Positions 30,641-41,800 of a DNA stretch of 64,000 bases are shown here, one piece after another. The stretch comes from Neonectria sp. B-13 (Eukaryota > Ascomycota > Sordariomycetes > Hypocreales > Nectriaceae). Position 1 is the first letter of the stretch, and each line of letters begins with the position of its first letter. The position numbers were made by a program, and so were the translations under genes. The stretch is taken from assembly GCA_002682825.1 (NCBI GenBank), contig NOKP01000008.1, forward strand, positions 793,595 to 857,594, given 5' to 3'. The notes under the pieces are model-generated. The model worked only from the letters and a program-made list of their open reading frames with translations, was not told the origin of the DNA and ran no database searches.

Positions 30641-32330
30641 ATGGCGCTCTCCGACAAGGGACAGGGCGACGACCGCTCCTCAGAGAGGGTCGAGGACACT
30701 GAGCACAAGAACGTCAATATCCATGATGTTGCTGGCCGTGGCCATCTGGCGACTGACATGTCAGTGATGCGACTCGACTCAACTCAAGGCTCAACTGACT
30801 TTGTGTAGTTATGGCAACGCAACCGTCCAGTTCGATCCCGCTGCTGAGCGTAGGCTTCGGTGGAAATTGGATATACACACTGTTCCTACCGTTGCTGTCC
30901 TCTATCTTTTCTGCTTCATCGACCGTGCCAACATTGGTAAATCTCTAATAACCCCTAAGACTGAAAGACCCACACTGACAGCGTAAGGCAACGCGCGTAT
31001 CGCAGGCCTCGACGAGGATCTCAACTTGCAAGGTTACGACTACAACAAAGTCCTCTCCGTCTTCTACATCTCGTATATCCTGTTTGAGATCCCGGCCACC
31101 ATCACTTGCAAGTGGATCGGTCCTGGCTGGTTCCTACCCACTACATCGTTGCTCTTTGGGGGCGCCAGCATTGCCACCGCTTTTGTCAAAACTCAGTCGG
31201 CCATTTGCGGCGTCCGCTTCTTGCTGGGAATATTTGAGGCCGGCATGCTCCCTGGCATCGCTTACTACCTCTCTCGTTGGTATAAGCGCGCCGAGTTGAC
31301 ATTCCGTCTGTCGTTGTACATGGTCATGGCGCCATTGGCCGGTGCCTTTGGTGGACTCCTTGCGAGTGCCATTCTCAAGCTCGACCACTTCGGTTCACTC
31401 CACGCTTGGCGCATGATATTCGCCATTGAGGGAATCATCACTGTTGCGCTGAGTCTGATTGCCTTTTATACCTTGACGGACCGCCCCGAGACCGCCACGT
31501 GGTTGACACAGGAGGAAAAGGAGCTCTGTATTGCGCGTGTCAAGTCGGAGCGTATCGGCCAGACCGAAGTCCTCGATGGAATTGACCGCACCAAGCTGGG
31601 GCGTGGCATGTCCAACCCCCTTGTCATCCAGATCGCCGTCATCTTCCTCTTCAACAACATCACCGTTCAAGGCCTTGCCTTTTTCCTGCCTACCATTGTC
31701 GGCACAATCTACCCCGAATACACCGTTGTTCAGAAGCAGCTGCACAGCGTACCCCCTTACGCGGTCGGAGCCTTTTTCGCCGTTGCGTTCCCCGCGCTTA
31801 GTTGGTACCTAGACCGTCGCCAGATCCTCATCATTTTGACCTCGCCTATGGTTATGGCGGGCTATGCCATTTTCCTTGGGTCAGATGACTCAACGGCCCG
31901 ATATGTGGCCTGCTTCCTCATTGCCAGTACTTGCACCGTGCTGGGAACGTTGACGAATGCCCACATCAGCGCCAATGTCGTCAGTGATACCGCACGCAGT
32001 AGTGCAATTGGTTTGAATGTAAGTTTCCCGCTCGCTGCTCGGTCTTTGAGCTATGCTAATACCTTGAAGGTCATGTTCGGCAACATTGGCGGTCTCATCT
32101 CCACCTGGGCCTTTCCCGTGGCTGACGGCCCCAAGTATCTGATCGGCAACGGCCTCAACCTGGCATGTGCAAGCATGATTCTCCTACTCAGCACAGGAGG
32201 CTATTTCTGGATGCTTGCGGACAACAAGAAGCGAGATGGACGGAATGTGGAAGAAGAGTTGGCGGGGATGAGCGCCGAGGAGGTGCGGGAGCTGGATTGG
32301 AAGCACCCGGCCTTCAGGTGGCGACCTTAG
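30641..32330 (+). CDS. MFS transporter, allantoate-permease (Dal5/ACS) family
   Basis: This plasma-membrane symporter of the anion:cation symporter family is known for carrying allantoate, nicotinate, pantothenate or other organic acids. Four exons, 30641-30759, 30809-30936, 30988-32018 and 32070-32330, give 512 residues. Splicing restores the family pattern ERRLRWKLD, then LYLFCFIDRANIG|NARIAGLDEDL, and FYISYILFEIPA in helix 2. The signature RFLLGIFEAGMLPGIAYYLSRWYKR follows, with later helices such as GALFF-like GAFFAVAFPAL. The last intron (57 nt) is in frame and stop-free; removing it gives IGLN|VMFGNIGG, matching the family. The substrate cannot be told. Confidence 0.93.
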
Positions 32331-32450
32331 TTGTGAGATGACGAGATGACGAGATGATGAGATTGATGAGATTTTGTACATCTCAAGTACTATCTAGTTT
32401 ACACGTTTACTGTCTGGATACCATCTTTTCAGCTGTCCCGAAGTATATTC

Positions 32451-32672
32451 TTAAGTGTGACACTTGGCTAACTCCTTTTCCAATTCATCCGTGGTCATCA
32501 GGGGCTCGGTGGCCAGCTTGGACACCTCAAGCCACACCTTGAGATCATCTGGTGCGATACGCGGGAAGTCTTCCAGTCGGAGGTTAGGATTGGAATTTCC
32601 TAGGCGGGCCCTGAGCGTCTTGATGGCTGGTTGAACCTTGACGGGCATCTGGGAGAAACCTACGCCGCCCAT
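32451..32672 (-). CDS. Small unrecognised protein, 73 residues
   Basis: This is a compact open frame with an ATG at 32672 and a TAA stop, and no evident intron. It encodes a soluble, mixed-charge protein with a helical middle (VQPAIKTLRARLGN) and an amphipathic C-terminus (TTDELEKELAKCHT). The codon use is coding-like and it lies in a sensible slot between two genes. I do not recognise a family. The size and basic N-terminal half would suit a mitochondrial subunit, but that is a guess. Confidence 0.55.
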   Translation of the reverse strand: MGGVGFSQMPVKVQPAIKTLRARLGNSNPNLRLEDFPRIAPDDLKVWLEVSKLATEPLMTTDELEKELAKCHT

Positions 32673-33394
32673 TGAGTTGTTGCGTCTCTTTGTAGAGCGG
32701 CAGTGCGACTAAGGGTATGCACAGTGATGAAGGAAGTGCGTAGGGGATTTGGAGACGCGGGTGTCTATGAGACTAAACGTCACAGCAGACTGCGGGAGTG
32801 AAGAAAAAAGGTAAGAGCAAGGTGAGAGGGAAGGTGAGGTGCGGATGAGATGCACGACTTAAGGTAAGCTCATTCAGCTGGCTGCTTTTCATCCGTGCCG
32901 TCAGTTTCAGTTCACCCTGTCATCTAAACCAATGGCGGTGGACAAACGCCCTGTTCGGTGAAAGCCAGCACCCTGTTCTCCTGAACCTATGCTATGTTTT
33001 CGCCATTGTGCCGCTTATTGGCTGTTCTTGGTTTGCAAGCTATTGTTCACTCTCTAGGAATAGCCAGCTATGTTTGTTGTTCAGGTTCAATGCCCTTCAA
33101 CAAACAAAGGGCACAGTTGCGAGATGTGGTTGTTACAGAGCTGATCAAGTAGTTTTAAAGTCGTCCTCGTCCTCTCAGAGGGTGTTCTACAGCACAACAA
33201 CTCACGTTTGATTATATAGGACCTGTCGCTTTTAACAAGTCCGTCGCCCGCTGAACAAGCTGTCTCGCAAACGACTGGTGTTGAGTCACTGGCTTCATCT
33301 CTCCAAGTTGTGCTTCACAGCTGCTGATTGCATCAAAATCATTACCATCATCATCATCATCACCTCTAAACCACCGCACCAACTTGACATCACC
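32673..33394. promoter_or_regulatory. Divergent promoter, small protein / zinc-ribbon gene
   Basis: This region is AT-richer than average and ends in an ATC-repeat leader near 33339-33360. No gene is seen. Confidence 0.55.
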
Positions 33395-33847
33395 ATGCCC
33401 TCACGCACAACAACAACACCACCACCACCGCCCGCCACCTGGAACTGGCAATGCCACAAGTGCGGCTACACGTACCGCCTCGCCGCCACCCGCCGCTGCC
33501 TCAGATGCTCGCACCGCAGCTGCGTCGGCGAAGCGCCCACAGCGCAGAACAAATCCAAGGTCTGCCTCTCCGAGTTCGACTACGCCGGCTGGGCCACCTG
33601 GAACGACTGGCGCCGCGAGCCGATCCGGAAGCGCGAGCCGTTGAAAAAGACACGCCGGGCGAAGAAGGAAGCAAAGAGGCGGGCCGAGATGCTCCAGGCT
33701 CGGACGGAGCGTTTCTTGGACGGGACGCACGACTGCTCCAAAGATTGCGACTGGCCGAGCCAATGCCACCATGAGATACGCCGTTCCATGATGCCCGAGC
33801 TTGCAAAACCCCCTGCAGAGCCACTCACCGATGCGGAACCAAAGTAG
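33395..33847 (+). CDS. Zinc-ribbon-type fungal protein of unknown function
   Basis: The coding frame gives 150 residues from the ATG at 33395. After a Thr/Pro leader the pattern WQCHKCGYTYRLAATRRCLRC has two CxxC pairs, which would make a zinc ribbon. Then come an aromatic segment (FDYAGWATWNDWRREPIRKRE), a very basic helix and a second Cys/His cluster (HDCSKDCDWPSQCHHE). I know such proteins as a common unnamed group in filamentous ascomycetes, but cannot name a function. The frame stops at TAG (33845-33847) yet remains open for 68 further codons with acidic, coding-like content up to a TAG at 34052-34054. The true protein might therefore be longer in relatives, or this copy may be truncated. 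Confidence 0.75.
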   Translation: MPSRTTTTPPPPPATWNWQCHKCGYTYRLAATRRCLRCSHRSCVGEAPTAQNKSKVCLSEFDYAGWATWNDWRREPIRKREPLKKTRRAKKEAKRRAEMLQARTERFLDGTHDCSKDCDWPSQCHHEIRRSMMPELAKPPAEPLTDAEPK

Positions 33848-34054
33848 GTCAAGGAGAAAGATTGCGACGCAACCGACGTGGCCCTGGCGTCATACAAGAT
33901 GAGTGAAGCGAAGGAGTGGTTTCAAACGAGCTGCAATTCGACTGATAATGACGATAATGGTGGCTCCTCGGACGAAGAACCTGATCGGAAGGGAGAGTTG
34001 GACGATCTGACTGAGCGGGTGCGGAGGGGGGATAGCTTCTTGGAGGATCTGTAG
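33848..34054 (+). other. In-frame extension behind the zinc-ribbon stop codon
   Basis: There are 68 sense codons in the same frame as the zinc-ribbon gene directly after its TAG, then another TAG. The content is Asp/Glu/Ser-rich (for example GGSSDEEPDRKGELDDL), unlike a random 3' UTR. No intron consistent with the frame removes the TAG: the GTAGGT overlapping it could be a donor, but the nearest usable AG shifts the frame. Confidence 0.55.
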
Positions 34055-34505
34055 CTGGACTACTGGACTGGCAGGGCAGGTAAATACCTGCGTCTAGACC
34101 CGTCATCTATACTGAATGAACAACTGGACAGGGCCAAAACCATCACGTATGTGAGTGAATGACTGATGATGCGCAGCCCGTCTCGGACAAACCAGGAACT
34201 CGTATTCTCCGCGTCTACCCAAGTCCATCAGCAACGGTCCCCACGGTTCACCCAGAACCCAAACCAAACACGTTTGTTGTACACCGCTCGCAGCGGGCGC
34301 GGCACGAGCCTTAACGCTGGAGCAGCTTGACGCTACCCCTCGTGCCTCCAAAAGCTCCCTCGGCTATCCAAGCCTCGTGGGCGTCCGCCCAGCTAAAGAC
34401 GCCTCCCCGTAACGAAACAAAGCATTCCTGCATTACCGACCCAAAAACCAGCAGCCCACGACAGTCACAGAAACAGAAACCAGACAAAACCCGAATCGTC
34501 CAGAA
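34055..34505. other. Convergent 3' intergenic, zinc-ribbon / H2A.Z
   Basis: I see no gene. This should contain both 3' ends. Confidence 0.6.
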
Positions 34506-35334
34506 TCAGCCCTCAAGTGCCTTAGCCTTCTTCTTCTGTTCAACCTTGAGCAACAGGGCACGATTGATGTGTGGCAGAACACCACCGTATGCAATCGTCG
34601 CGCGGATCAGCGTGTCGAGCTCTTCATCACCGCGAATGGCCAGCTGGAGATGGCGGGGAGTGATACGCTTGACCTTGAGGTCCTTGGCGGCATTCTGAAG
34701 ATTGTTAGCATGCGAGAAGTTTGGAATTCGTGACGGAGAAACCTACGCCTGCCAACTCGAGAACTTCAGCGGTCAGATATTCGAGCACTGCAGTCACGTA
34801 CACGGCGGCCTTGGCGCCCACGCGCATCTTGTTCTGGGTGTTTTGCTTGAGGAAACGCTTGACACGACCGCAGGGGAACTACAGGCAGCAAGTCAGTAAG
34901 TCATTCCATGTCACTGCTTGCGATCTGAGTGCAATCGTCTTGTCGCACGTCTTTCGTCCCGCATCATCCGTACGCGCATCATCGCCGAGCTTCTTTTAGC
35001 GCCTATATCGTCGAAAGCGAATCGCGAAGTAAAAAACACGATGGCCCTCTGTCGGGGAGGGCGCGGCGTCGTCGAGGAAGAGTTTTTTTTCCGCCGTGCG
35101 GAGATGTTTTGACGCGTCGGGCATCGAGAGTTCGTCGAGGTATGCGAGGGATGCGGGACTTGGATGCGGGACTTGGGATGCGCGCAAAGGCAGCAAGCTC
35201 TAGGGACCGTTATAGCTTAATCTCACCTGAAGACCGGCTCGCGCGGAGTGGCTCTGCTGTTTCTTGGGGCCTTCGACGCTCGTCTTGCCGCCAGAGCTCT
35301 TTCCGCCCGAAGACTTTCCCTTTCCGCCAGGCAT
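34506..35334 (-). CDS. htz1: Histone variant H2A.Z
   Basis: This is the H2A variant placed in promoter nucleosomes by SWR1-type remodelers. Three exons, 35227-35334, 34747-34878 and 34506-34694, give 142 residues. The N-terminal tail is Gly/Lys-rich ([12 protein letters not shown]). The fold contains [50 protein letters not shown] and [17 protein letters not shown]. The loop [19 protein letters not shown] is that of H2A.Z, where canonical H2A has a different acidic-patch sequence and an SQ tail. The first intron is 348 nt, unusually long for this window. The C-terminus KKAKALEG is short. Confidence 0.97.
35150..35175 (+). repeat. 13-bp tandem repeat in H2A.Z intron 1
   Basis: The unit GATGCGGGACTTG occurs twice without a mismatch, followed by a partial third. 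It lies about 50-75 bp inside the intron from its 5' splice site. Confidence 0.8.
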
Positions 35335-36861
35335 TGTTCAAGGAGTCGCGAGGTTAAGAAAAAAACGGTGGGATATAGTTGAATGCGTGTTGCAGTGATG
35401 GAAAAATGCGGGTTCGAACGCGGCGGTAGCGTCGGGATCAGTCGGTGGATGGCGATGTTTGTTGCTGTTGGAGTTGGTGTTGATGTGGGAGTGGGACGTG
35501 GGATGGGGTCGATTTGGTGGCAGAAATTTAGCGGAAGGCTGGAGTCATGTTGTTGTTCTTGGGTGCTGAGGCAGGCAGCTACCCCCCAGTGGGTGCCTGC
35601 GAGCGCCTGCCGATTTTCTGTCGAACAAGTCTTGGTCATGGCTGCGGCGGCCGAAGTAAACCCGAGACGCACTTTTGGTGGCCACCACCGAGGCTGAAGG
35701 CTGAAGATATCGCGACCACGGCAACTTTGCCTCTGGAGGTCTGGTTGTGACAGCGAATGAGAGAGGGAGTAAGAAATGGCCGCCAGTTCGAAAGAGACTT
35801 CTTCCGTGCTTCCCAGAGCAATGGCGGAGGGGATGTCATGATGCGCTTACCTGACGGTGCTGGCTGTTGGCTGGTAGCCTGCGACGGTTCACCGCACGTC
35901 CACACTGCGCCTCTTCTCAGAGAAGGCTAGCTAGCACAGTTGGAAGAGAGTAGATTGTAACCCTCACCAGGTAGCTGCAGCTGCTCACCATATTGTGGGA
36001 GATATCAACGCCATCTCGACGCTGGCCGAGATGTCGTTGTTGGCGACAGTTGAAACCAAGGCTGCGAGATGGATAGTGTCCCGCTGTGGCTGTGGTGGCG
36101 GGTGCGGCTGCAGTTAGCCGAGCATTTGCCATGAGGCTTGTTTCGTTGGCGCGTGCCACACCGGTATTCGTACGTCGGACACTGGCACACAGTGACACGG
36201 CTGATGATTGTCAGTGTTTGCTTGCTTCGTTAGCTGAGCCAATGGACTTGAGAGGTGAGATTCAAATTGAGTTTCTCTCTGGCGCACGAAGCAGAGTCAG
36301 CAACAACTTTGTGTGACCGCATTGGTACATGAATCCGCAGTCGGTACTCGGCACTCGGTGCTGTGCGTGGTTTAGCTCGGACCAGTCGAATGGCTACCCA
36401 GACAAGGCATAACGAGAGGCTTGAAGGAATGCACTAATCTTTCACGCATCAAATTCGTGGCCGAGACCGAGAACTCGTCACGGTTTAGCTGGCTGAGATC
36501 CTTCAGGTGGCTTGGTAGCTTTGTCAGCCCTGAATTCGGACGCCGCTGAACGCGACCACAAGACCCACTATGCCACAGCTCTCGGACATCTACGGACGCC
36601 GAACGGACGAGTCTGCGAGGGATTCAACTGCGTTGCTCAATTTTCATGGTGTCCATATCCGGGTTCTCGGGGACTTGAGACAGAAAGCACGGAAAGGAGA
36701 TGCCGAGATCTAGAGTGAGACGTGTATATAAGATGGGGATCTGCTTGAGGATGGATATAATTAAGATTAACTATACTCACTGTACTCGCTCACTCACTCA
36801 ACCACTCAACCCACGACAACGGACAACCCAAACTCTCCTCTACCCAAATATCCTCAAGGAT
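35335..36861. promoter_or_regulatory. Divergent promoter region, H2A.Z / NmrA-like
   Basis: These 1.5 kb lie between divergent start codons. A TATA box is seen on the NmrA-like side. The open frames have no domain. Confidence 0.55.
36725..36731 (+). promoter_or_regulatory. TATA box of NmrA-like gene
   Basis: TATATAA lies 131-137 bp before the start codon at 36862, followed by a CACTCACTCAACC leader. Confidence 0.6.
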
Positions 36862-37779
36862 ATGTCCCCTCAAGGCCGAAAGATTGCCATCGTTGGCGGT
36901 AGTGGCACGTTAGGATCCGTCACCCTGTCTGCCCTCCTTGCAAAAAACATCCACACCATCACTGCTATCACCCGCAGCGACTCCAAGGCCACATTCCCTG
37001 ACACTTGCATCGTGAAGAAAGGCGACTACGATGATGAGGAATTTTTAGTCTCAGCTCTCCAAGGCCAGGACATCTTGCTCATGCAGCTGGGTCGCTTCGC
37101 CATGGATGCTCAAGCGCCTTTGACCCGGGCCGCGGCTAAGGCAGGCGTCAAGTATGTCTTGCCCACCGAGTTCGGCAGTGATCCAGAGGCGCTTCAGATG
37201 GTCAAGGAGCAGAAAGTTCTCTGGGGCAAGGCTGAACGCCGAAAGCTTGTGGAGGATCTTGGGGTGAGCAGCTGGATCGCTGTGGCCAACAACCCTTGGT
37301 TCGACTGGTCTCTGGGCCAAGGAGCATGGGCTATCGACATAAAAGCCCGGAAGGCAAAGCTGTACAACGGCGGTAATACTAAGATCAACACGACTACCCT
37401 TAAGCGGGTGGGCGAAGCAACGGCCGAGTTGCTGAGTCTTCCGGAAGAGGAGTTGGCTGCATACAAGAACAAAGCATTCCACGTTAGCTCTTTCTACATC
37501 ACCCAGCGCGAGATGTTGGACAGCGTGCAGCGAGTGACTGGCACGACGGACAAGGATTGGGCGATTGAGAACAAGGACATCGACGAGCAAGCCAGAGAGA
37601 GCGACGAGGAGGTGAAGAAGGGTAACATGATGGCCATGGTTGCCGGGTTCTACTCTGCCCATTTCCGAGAGGGATACGGAGGAGACTATAACCACAAGGT
37701 CAACATGGAGAAGTTGGGATTCGCCAAGGAGGACATCGATGAGGTCGTGAAAGGGGTCATTGCCTCGCAGTCCTCTTAG
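36862..37779 (+). CDS. NmrA-like / isoflavone-reductase-like NADP-binding protein
   Basis: This intronless 305-residue protein is an atypical short-chain dehydrogenase. I chose the ATG at 36862, just before the Rossmann strand, since the earlier frame looks like leader. KIAIVGGSGTLGSVTLSALL carries the GxxGxxG dinucleotide motif. The second strand is ITAITRSDSK, and GVKYVLPTEFGSD is the usual mid-domain motif. The C-terminal part holds VANNPWFDWSLGQG and an active-site-like lobe. Relatives either reduce secondary metabolites or sense the NADP/NADPH state, as NmrA does. It has no cluster partners, so I cannot choose. Confidence 0.9.
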   Translation: MSPQGRKIAIVGGSGTLGSVTLSALLAKNIHTITAITRSDSKATFPDTCIVKKGDYDDEEFLVSALQGQDILLMQLGRFAMDAQAPLTRAAAKAGVKYVLPTEFGSDPEALQMVKEQKVLWGKAERRKLVEDLGVSSWIAVANNPWFDWSLGQGAWAIDIKARKAKLYNGGNTKINTTTLKRVGEATAELLSLPEEELAAYKNKAFHVSSFYITQREMLDSVQRVTGTTDKDWAIENKDIDEQARESDEEVKKGNMMAMVAGFYSAHFREGYGGDYNHKVNMEKLGFAKEDIDEVVKGVIASQSS

Positions 37780-40700
37780 ATATGTATTTGGCTGAGGGAA
37801 CTTGGACATTGACGACTTAGGATAAGACTTGCCATGTATTTATAAATCGAGACGAAACTTGAAAACGAATTTTGGTCACTTTTTAACAAAGACTCGCATA
37901 CCAAATTTCTAGTTTGGCCCGAGACTCTGGTAGACTGGCCGCATAAACGGCCAAACTGTGGGGACGATGAAGCAGAGACCCCATGAAGAACCGGACATAC
38001 TATGAACTATAAAAAGACGTCATCAAGGCTCAAGAATCAAGGCGGCTGATAGCTTTTCGTAGCCGATGGGTGTGGTTGGTCTAGGTCAGCTGGCCTCACG
38101 ACCTCCTCGCAGACGAGTCCATAATCACATCGCTGCCCACCGATCTGCTACGTACTACGCAGGCAGCGAGGCACCTTGCATGATGCAGAGTGGCAATGCA
38201 TGCGGATAGGACAATCGAGCTGACTGCGGGAGGGTTCCGTTATCTACCCGCTCCTCGTGGCTTGTCTAGAGGCGGAGTCTGGGGGGATGGGCGATGGGCG
38301 ATGAGGCTAGATGCGAAATCTGCGTGGCAAATTTCGATCCTACTGGAGCTGAGAACCGAGTCCATGTTGGTGGTTCCGGAGCTGCAGCTAGGATGTTGTG
38401 GCCAGCTTTCTGTGAGTTGAGTGGGTGGGTGTATCATGTATGCAGCGGCGCATGACCCTCTTCGACTAGCCAAGCTGGACCGACACGTGCGCTCGCGATG
38501 GCCACAGAAGAGACAGTGTGTTAGAGGTTAGAGAAGTTGACAGCCCTTTACGCGTCTGCAGGCCCTCAAACGAGGCATGCGGCAATCCGCAGCTGGCCAA
38601 CTGTTTGCTAGCTGTCCCGCGGAGGCAAGCCGGTCGATGCTGGGGAATGGGGCTTTGAATGGACTTTCAGCACTGCCACAGCTCAGGGGCTGGTTGTTCA
38701 CTGTGGAGAGGCCGCGTGACTTGAGCCGCCATCGCCGGGGGGATGGCTACTGGAGATTGTAGCCGGGACTATGAGGCGAGATGGACGGCGCTAGTGAGCT
38801 TCTCGAATTTGATGGACGACGGGTGAGGCTAGAAAGGAGAAAGGAGAAGGGGGCCCTTGCAAGTGAGGGGCGCCAGCATGGTCGCCAGATGTGGTGATGG
38901 TGGAAGTGGTGAGTGGTGACGCTGGTAAGTTGAGTCGGGTCCGGTGGCTTTGGACTTGGGGCACAGTGCGATCCGCTCGGCTGGGATGCCACGAGATTGG
39001 AGGCGGAAGTCGGGAAAGCAGATCAAGAGGCAAACGACGTCAGCAAGGGCTGGATATCCTAGCTGAGAGGCTGCGGACCGTACGGACTAGCTACGGGAGT
39101 TGATTGTACTGGACGGACGTACGCACGTCGTTTCTTTCACAGAATATGGTCAGCTGGGCCCGTAATATGGACACAAGATGGACCCCTCACCCAAGACGAA
39201 CCCAGCCAACAAGACTGGATGGACGGACAATTTTAGGGCACTCGGGGCGGCCTCTGAAGCCAAGACCCCTGAGAGAGCGGGTGGGTTGGGATGACCCCTG
39301 GTGGTCGTGGCGGCGAGATTTTTGGTTCGTGAGAAGGAGGGTCAAATCTGGATGAGACGTTTAGAAATAGGGGCCATTCGGGCGAGACTCTGGCAATTTG
39401 GCCTGTGGGTGGCGATGAAGTGAAGGCGAGCATGGCATACATACGACGGCGTCTCGCGTCTCCACGGTGATGGGCATCTGACTGGTGTCCGACGGGCCGC
39501 TCTGACTGACAGAAGCTTACTGCTAAGGAATACGGATACTACTACATATGTAGACGGATGCAGGCACGCTCGCCATTGAGTCTATGATGAATGGCTGGGA
39601 ATGGAGCACAAGTTACATCGGAACGCGGACGGACGCCTAGAGAAAGTGCCGCAGCCAGATCTGTGCCTCGCTCACACGTGGCTCTCTCTAAGTTCTAACA
39701 GCCTACAGTACTTTATGCATTGTTGATTGATGAATACCGACAGGCATGCCGGCCGTGGCTCGCCTTGGTACAGGGAGAGTGGTAGTCAGGGAGATTTTTA
39801 GGCGACGCCATGGTCGCTGTCCCGAGCGCGAACGAAGCTCCCCAAGGCAAAGCAAAAACAAAGCAAAGACAAGACACACGAGCATGGAGCTTGCGCACGA
39901 CGGCAGATTGCCTTGCTAGGGGCCTGGAACCAAAGAAGCACAGCAGAAAATGGTCACCACTGGGTTACCTACCGTCGGGTCGCCCACCGCCGGCCGCCAC
40001 CGGTTAACGCTGGGTCACCCTTGTGCTGGTTAGCATCCGGGGAGCAAGGGCCGGAGGAGGAGGAAGAGGCCATAGATGGACGAGGGCGAACATGGCTATT
40101 TCGCCAAAGATGAGAACGAACGGGATGAGATGAAAATAAGTACTCAAAAATAGACATGCGGATTAATTTGGGCTCTTTCCTCCTGGGTCTGGACGCGGGT
40201 TGCTAGGTGCACAGTTATGACCAATTAATCCAGTCGGCTAGTGAATGAATAAGAGGCGGGTTTGTTAGACCCAGATTGTGAGATGGTGTTTCAGCGACGG
40301 CGCATTGCACTCGGGATGGGATGACCTGGCAGAGACACGGCGGGATGCATCCAGCTGGGCAACAGGCTGCGGATTACCGTGGCATCATAAGCAGTTCGTC
40401 CAGCGCCATCAGCTACAACCTGGGCAGTAGGCAGGTACAGCAGATACTCGGCGACTGCGTTCCCGTCAATGTCGGCGGTGACAGGTGCATGTACTCATGC
40501 ATGAAGGAGCAGCAGCGGCAGCATGTTGTGACCCCAAAGTCTCGAACACTCAATCCATCGAGTTTCTCACGGTGAGCCCTGAAAGCAACATGGCGTGCAT
40601 GGATGGGATTGGGCACCGAGATTGAAGACTGCTAGTGCCCCAGAGACACTGCACAAGAACAAGCACAACATAACACACAGACTGTCGCTCACAGTCTGCA

Positions 40701-41345
40701 TTCTCTTTCTGACTGCCTCTCTCTCTCTCTTCTCTCACAAACCAAATCAACCAACCCACCGCGGCGCACCGCCCATCTCATCCACTCCACCCGTCCCGCC
40801 CATGGACCAGTAGCTGGACCAGTAGTTGGGTCCGTAGCCGACCAGTGTGGCTCGGACCAGGGCTCACACTGTGGGGCTCTGCCACTGAGAGGTGTCCGTC
40901 TCCGGGGGAGACCTGGAAGTTTTGTCCCCCGGAAGCTAGCAGCTTTCTTGTTCCATCTGAGGTGCTCAGCAATTGATGAGACCCGTGGACATCACGCGGG
41001 TCTGCCGTCAGGTCGCCTCTGTGACTGCTTGTGCCTGTGACTGCATCCCGTCTGCGACCGACTGCGTCTGTGCAGCAAATGGCGTGGCCGGAAGCCATCC
41101 CTTCCCTTCCCTCCCCAACGCAGCCCCCAGCTTGGAATGAACTGCATCTGCGCGCATCCGTTTCTCCCACCTCCAGTGTCATGGCTAAGCTGACGGGGGA
41201 GCAGGTCCATCTCCACAGTTGGCGAGTAGCGTGCTTGCGGCTGCCCTGGTGGCCCAGGGCTTAGAGCTGGCGGGAGGCCATTTGTTAGGGACAGGCCGTA
41301 GGGAGTAGCTGAGGGTGGTGGGCGCCGCACCCATCCCGTCTTTCG

Positions 41346-41390
41346 CTGTAGGGGGGACCACGCCCACTCAACCCACTGTAGGGGGAACCA
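41346..41390 (+). repeat. Direct repeat of a 15-bp CTGTAGGGGG element
   Basis: CTGTAGGGGGGACCA (41346-41360) recurs as CTGTAGGGGGAACCA (41376-41390), one mismatch, spaced exactly 30 bp start to start. Each contains AGGGG, the stress-response-element core, so these could be binding sites. Confidence 0.7.
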
Positions 41391-41689
41391 GCAGCCCGGC
41401 CAAGGATCACAGTCGGTTCCATTCTATGCGCACTGTACAACCACCCCCCGTCGCTGCCCCGTCCTAGGAAAAAAAACCTCCACCCTCCGTCCCAATCCCC
41501 AAAGGGCGGTTGATTTTATTATTTCCCACCACGGGGAACCACTCTTCCCACTGTCTCGTCTTGTCCTGTCCTGTCCTGTCCAGGTCCTTGACTCCTTGAC
41601 TCCTTGTCCTGTCACCGTCACCTCCCCAACCACACACCACACGGCTCACCCCCGTATCCCCTTCCTCCCGTCTCCGTTTCCTGTTCCAG

Positions 41690-41800
41690 ATCATCGCGGA
41701 CCTTTGCTGAGCTGGTCCCTTCTCCTTTTCTTCTCCCCTCTCGTCCTTCCTTCTCCTTCACCTCCTCTTCTCTCCTCTCCTCTTCTCTTCCCTCCCTTCG
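41690..41800 (+). promoter_or_regulatory. Pyrimidine-rich tract (leader/promoter box)
   Basis: This is an almost pure C/T stretch on the plus strand, about 560 bp before the RRM-R3H start codon. CT-rich boxes of this kind commonly lie just upstream of transcription starts in filamentous fungi. Confidence 0.5.

Noticed and set aside
35400..35425. GGTTCGAA sequence resembling a tRNA B-box
   Set aside because: No cloverleaf can be drawn around it and there is no A-box at the right distance.
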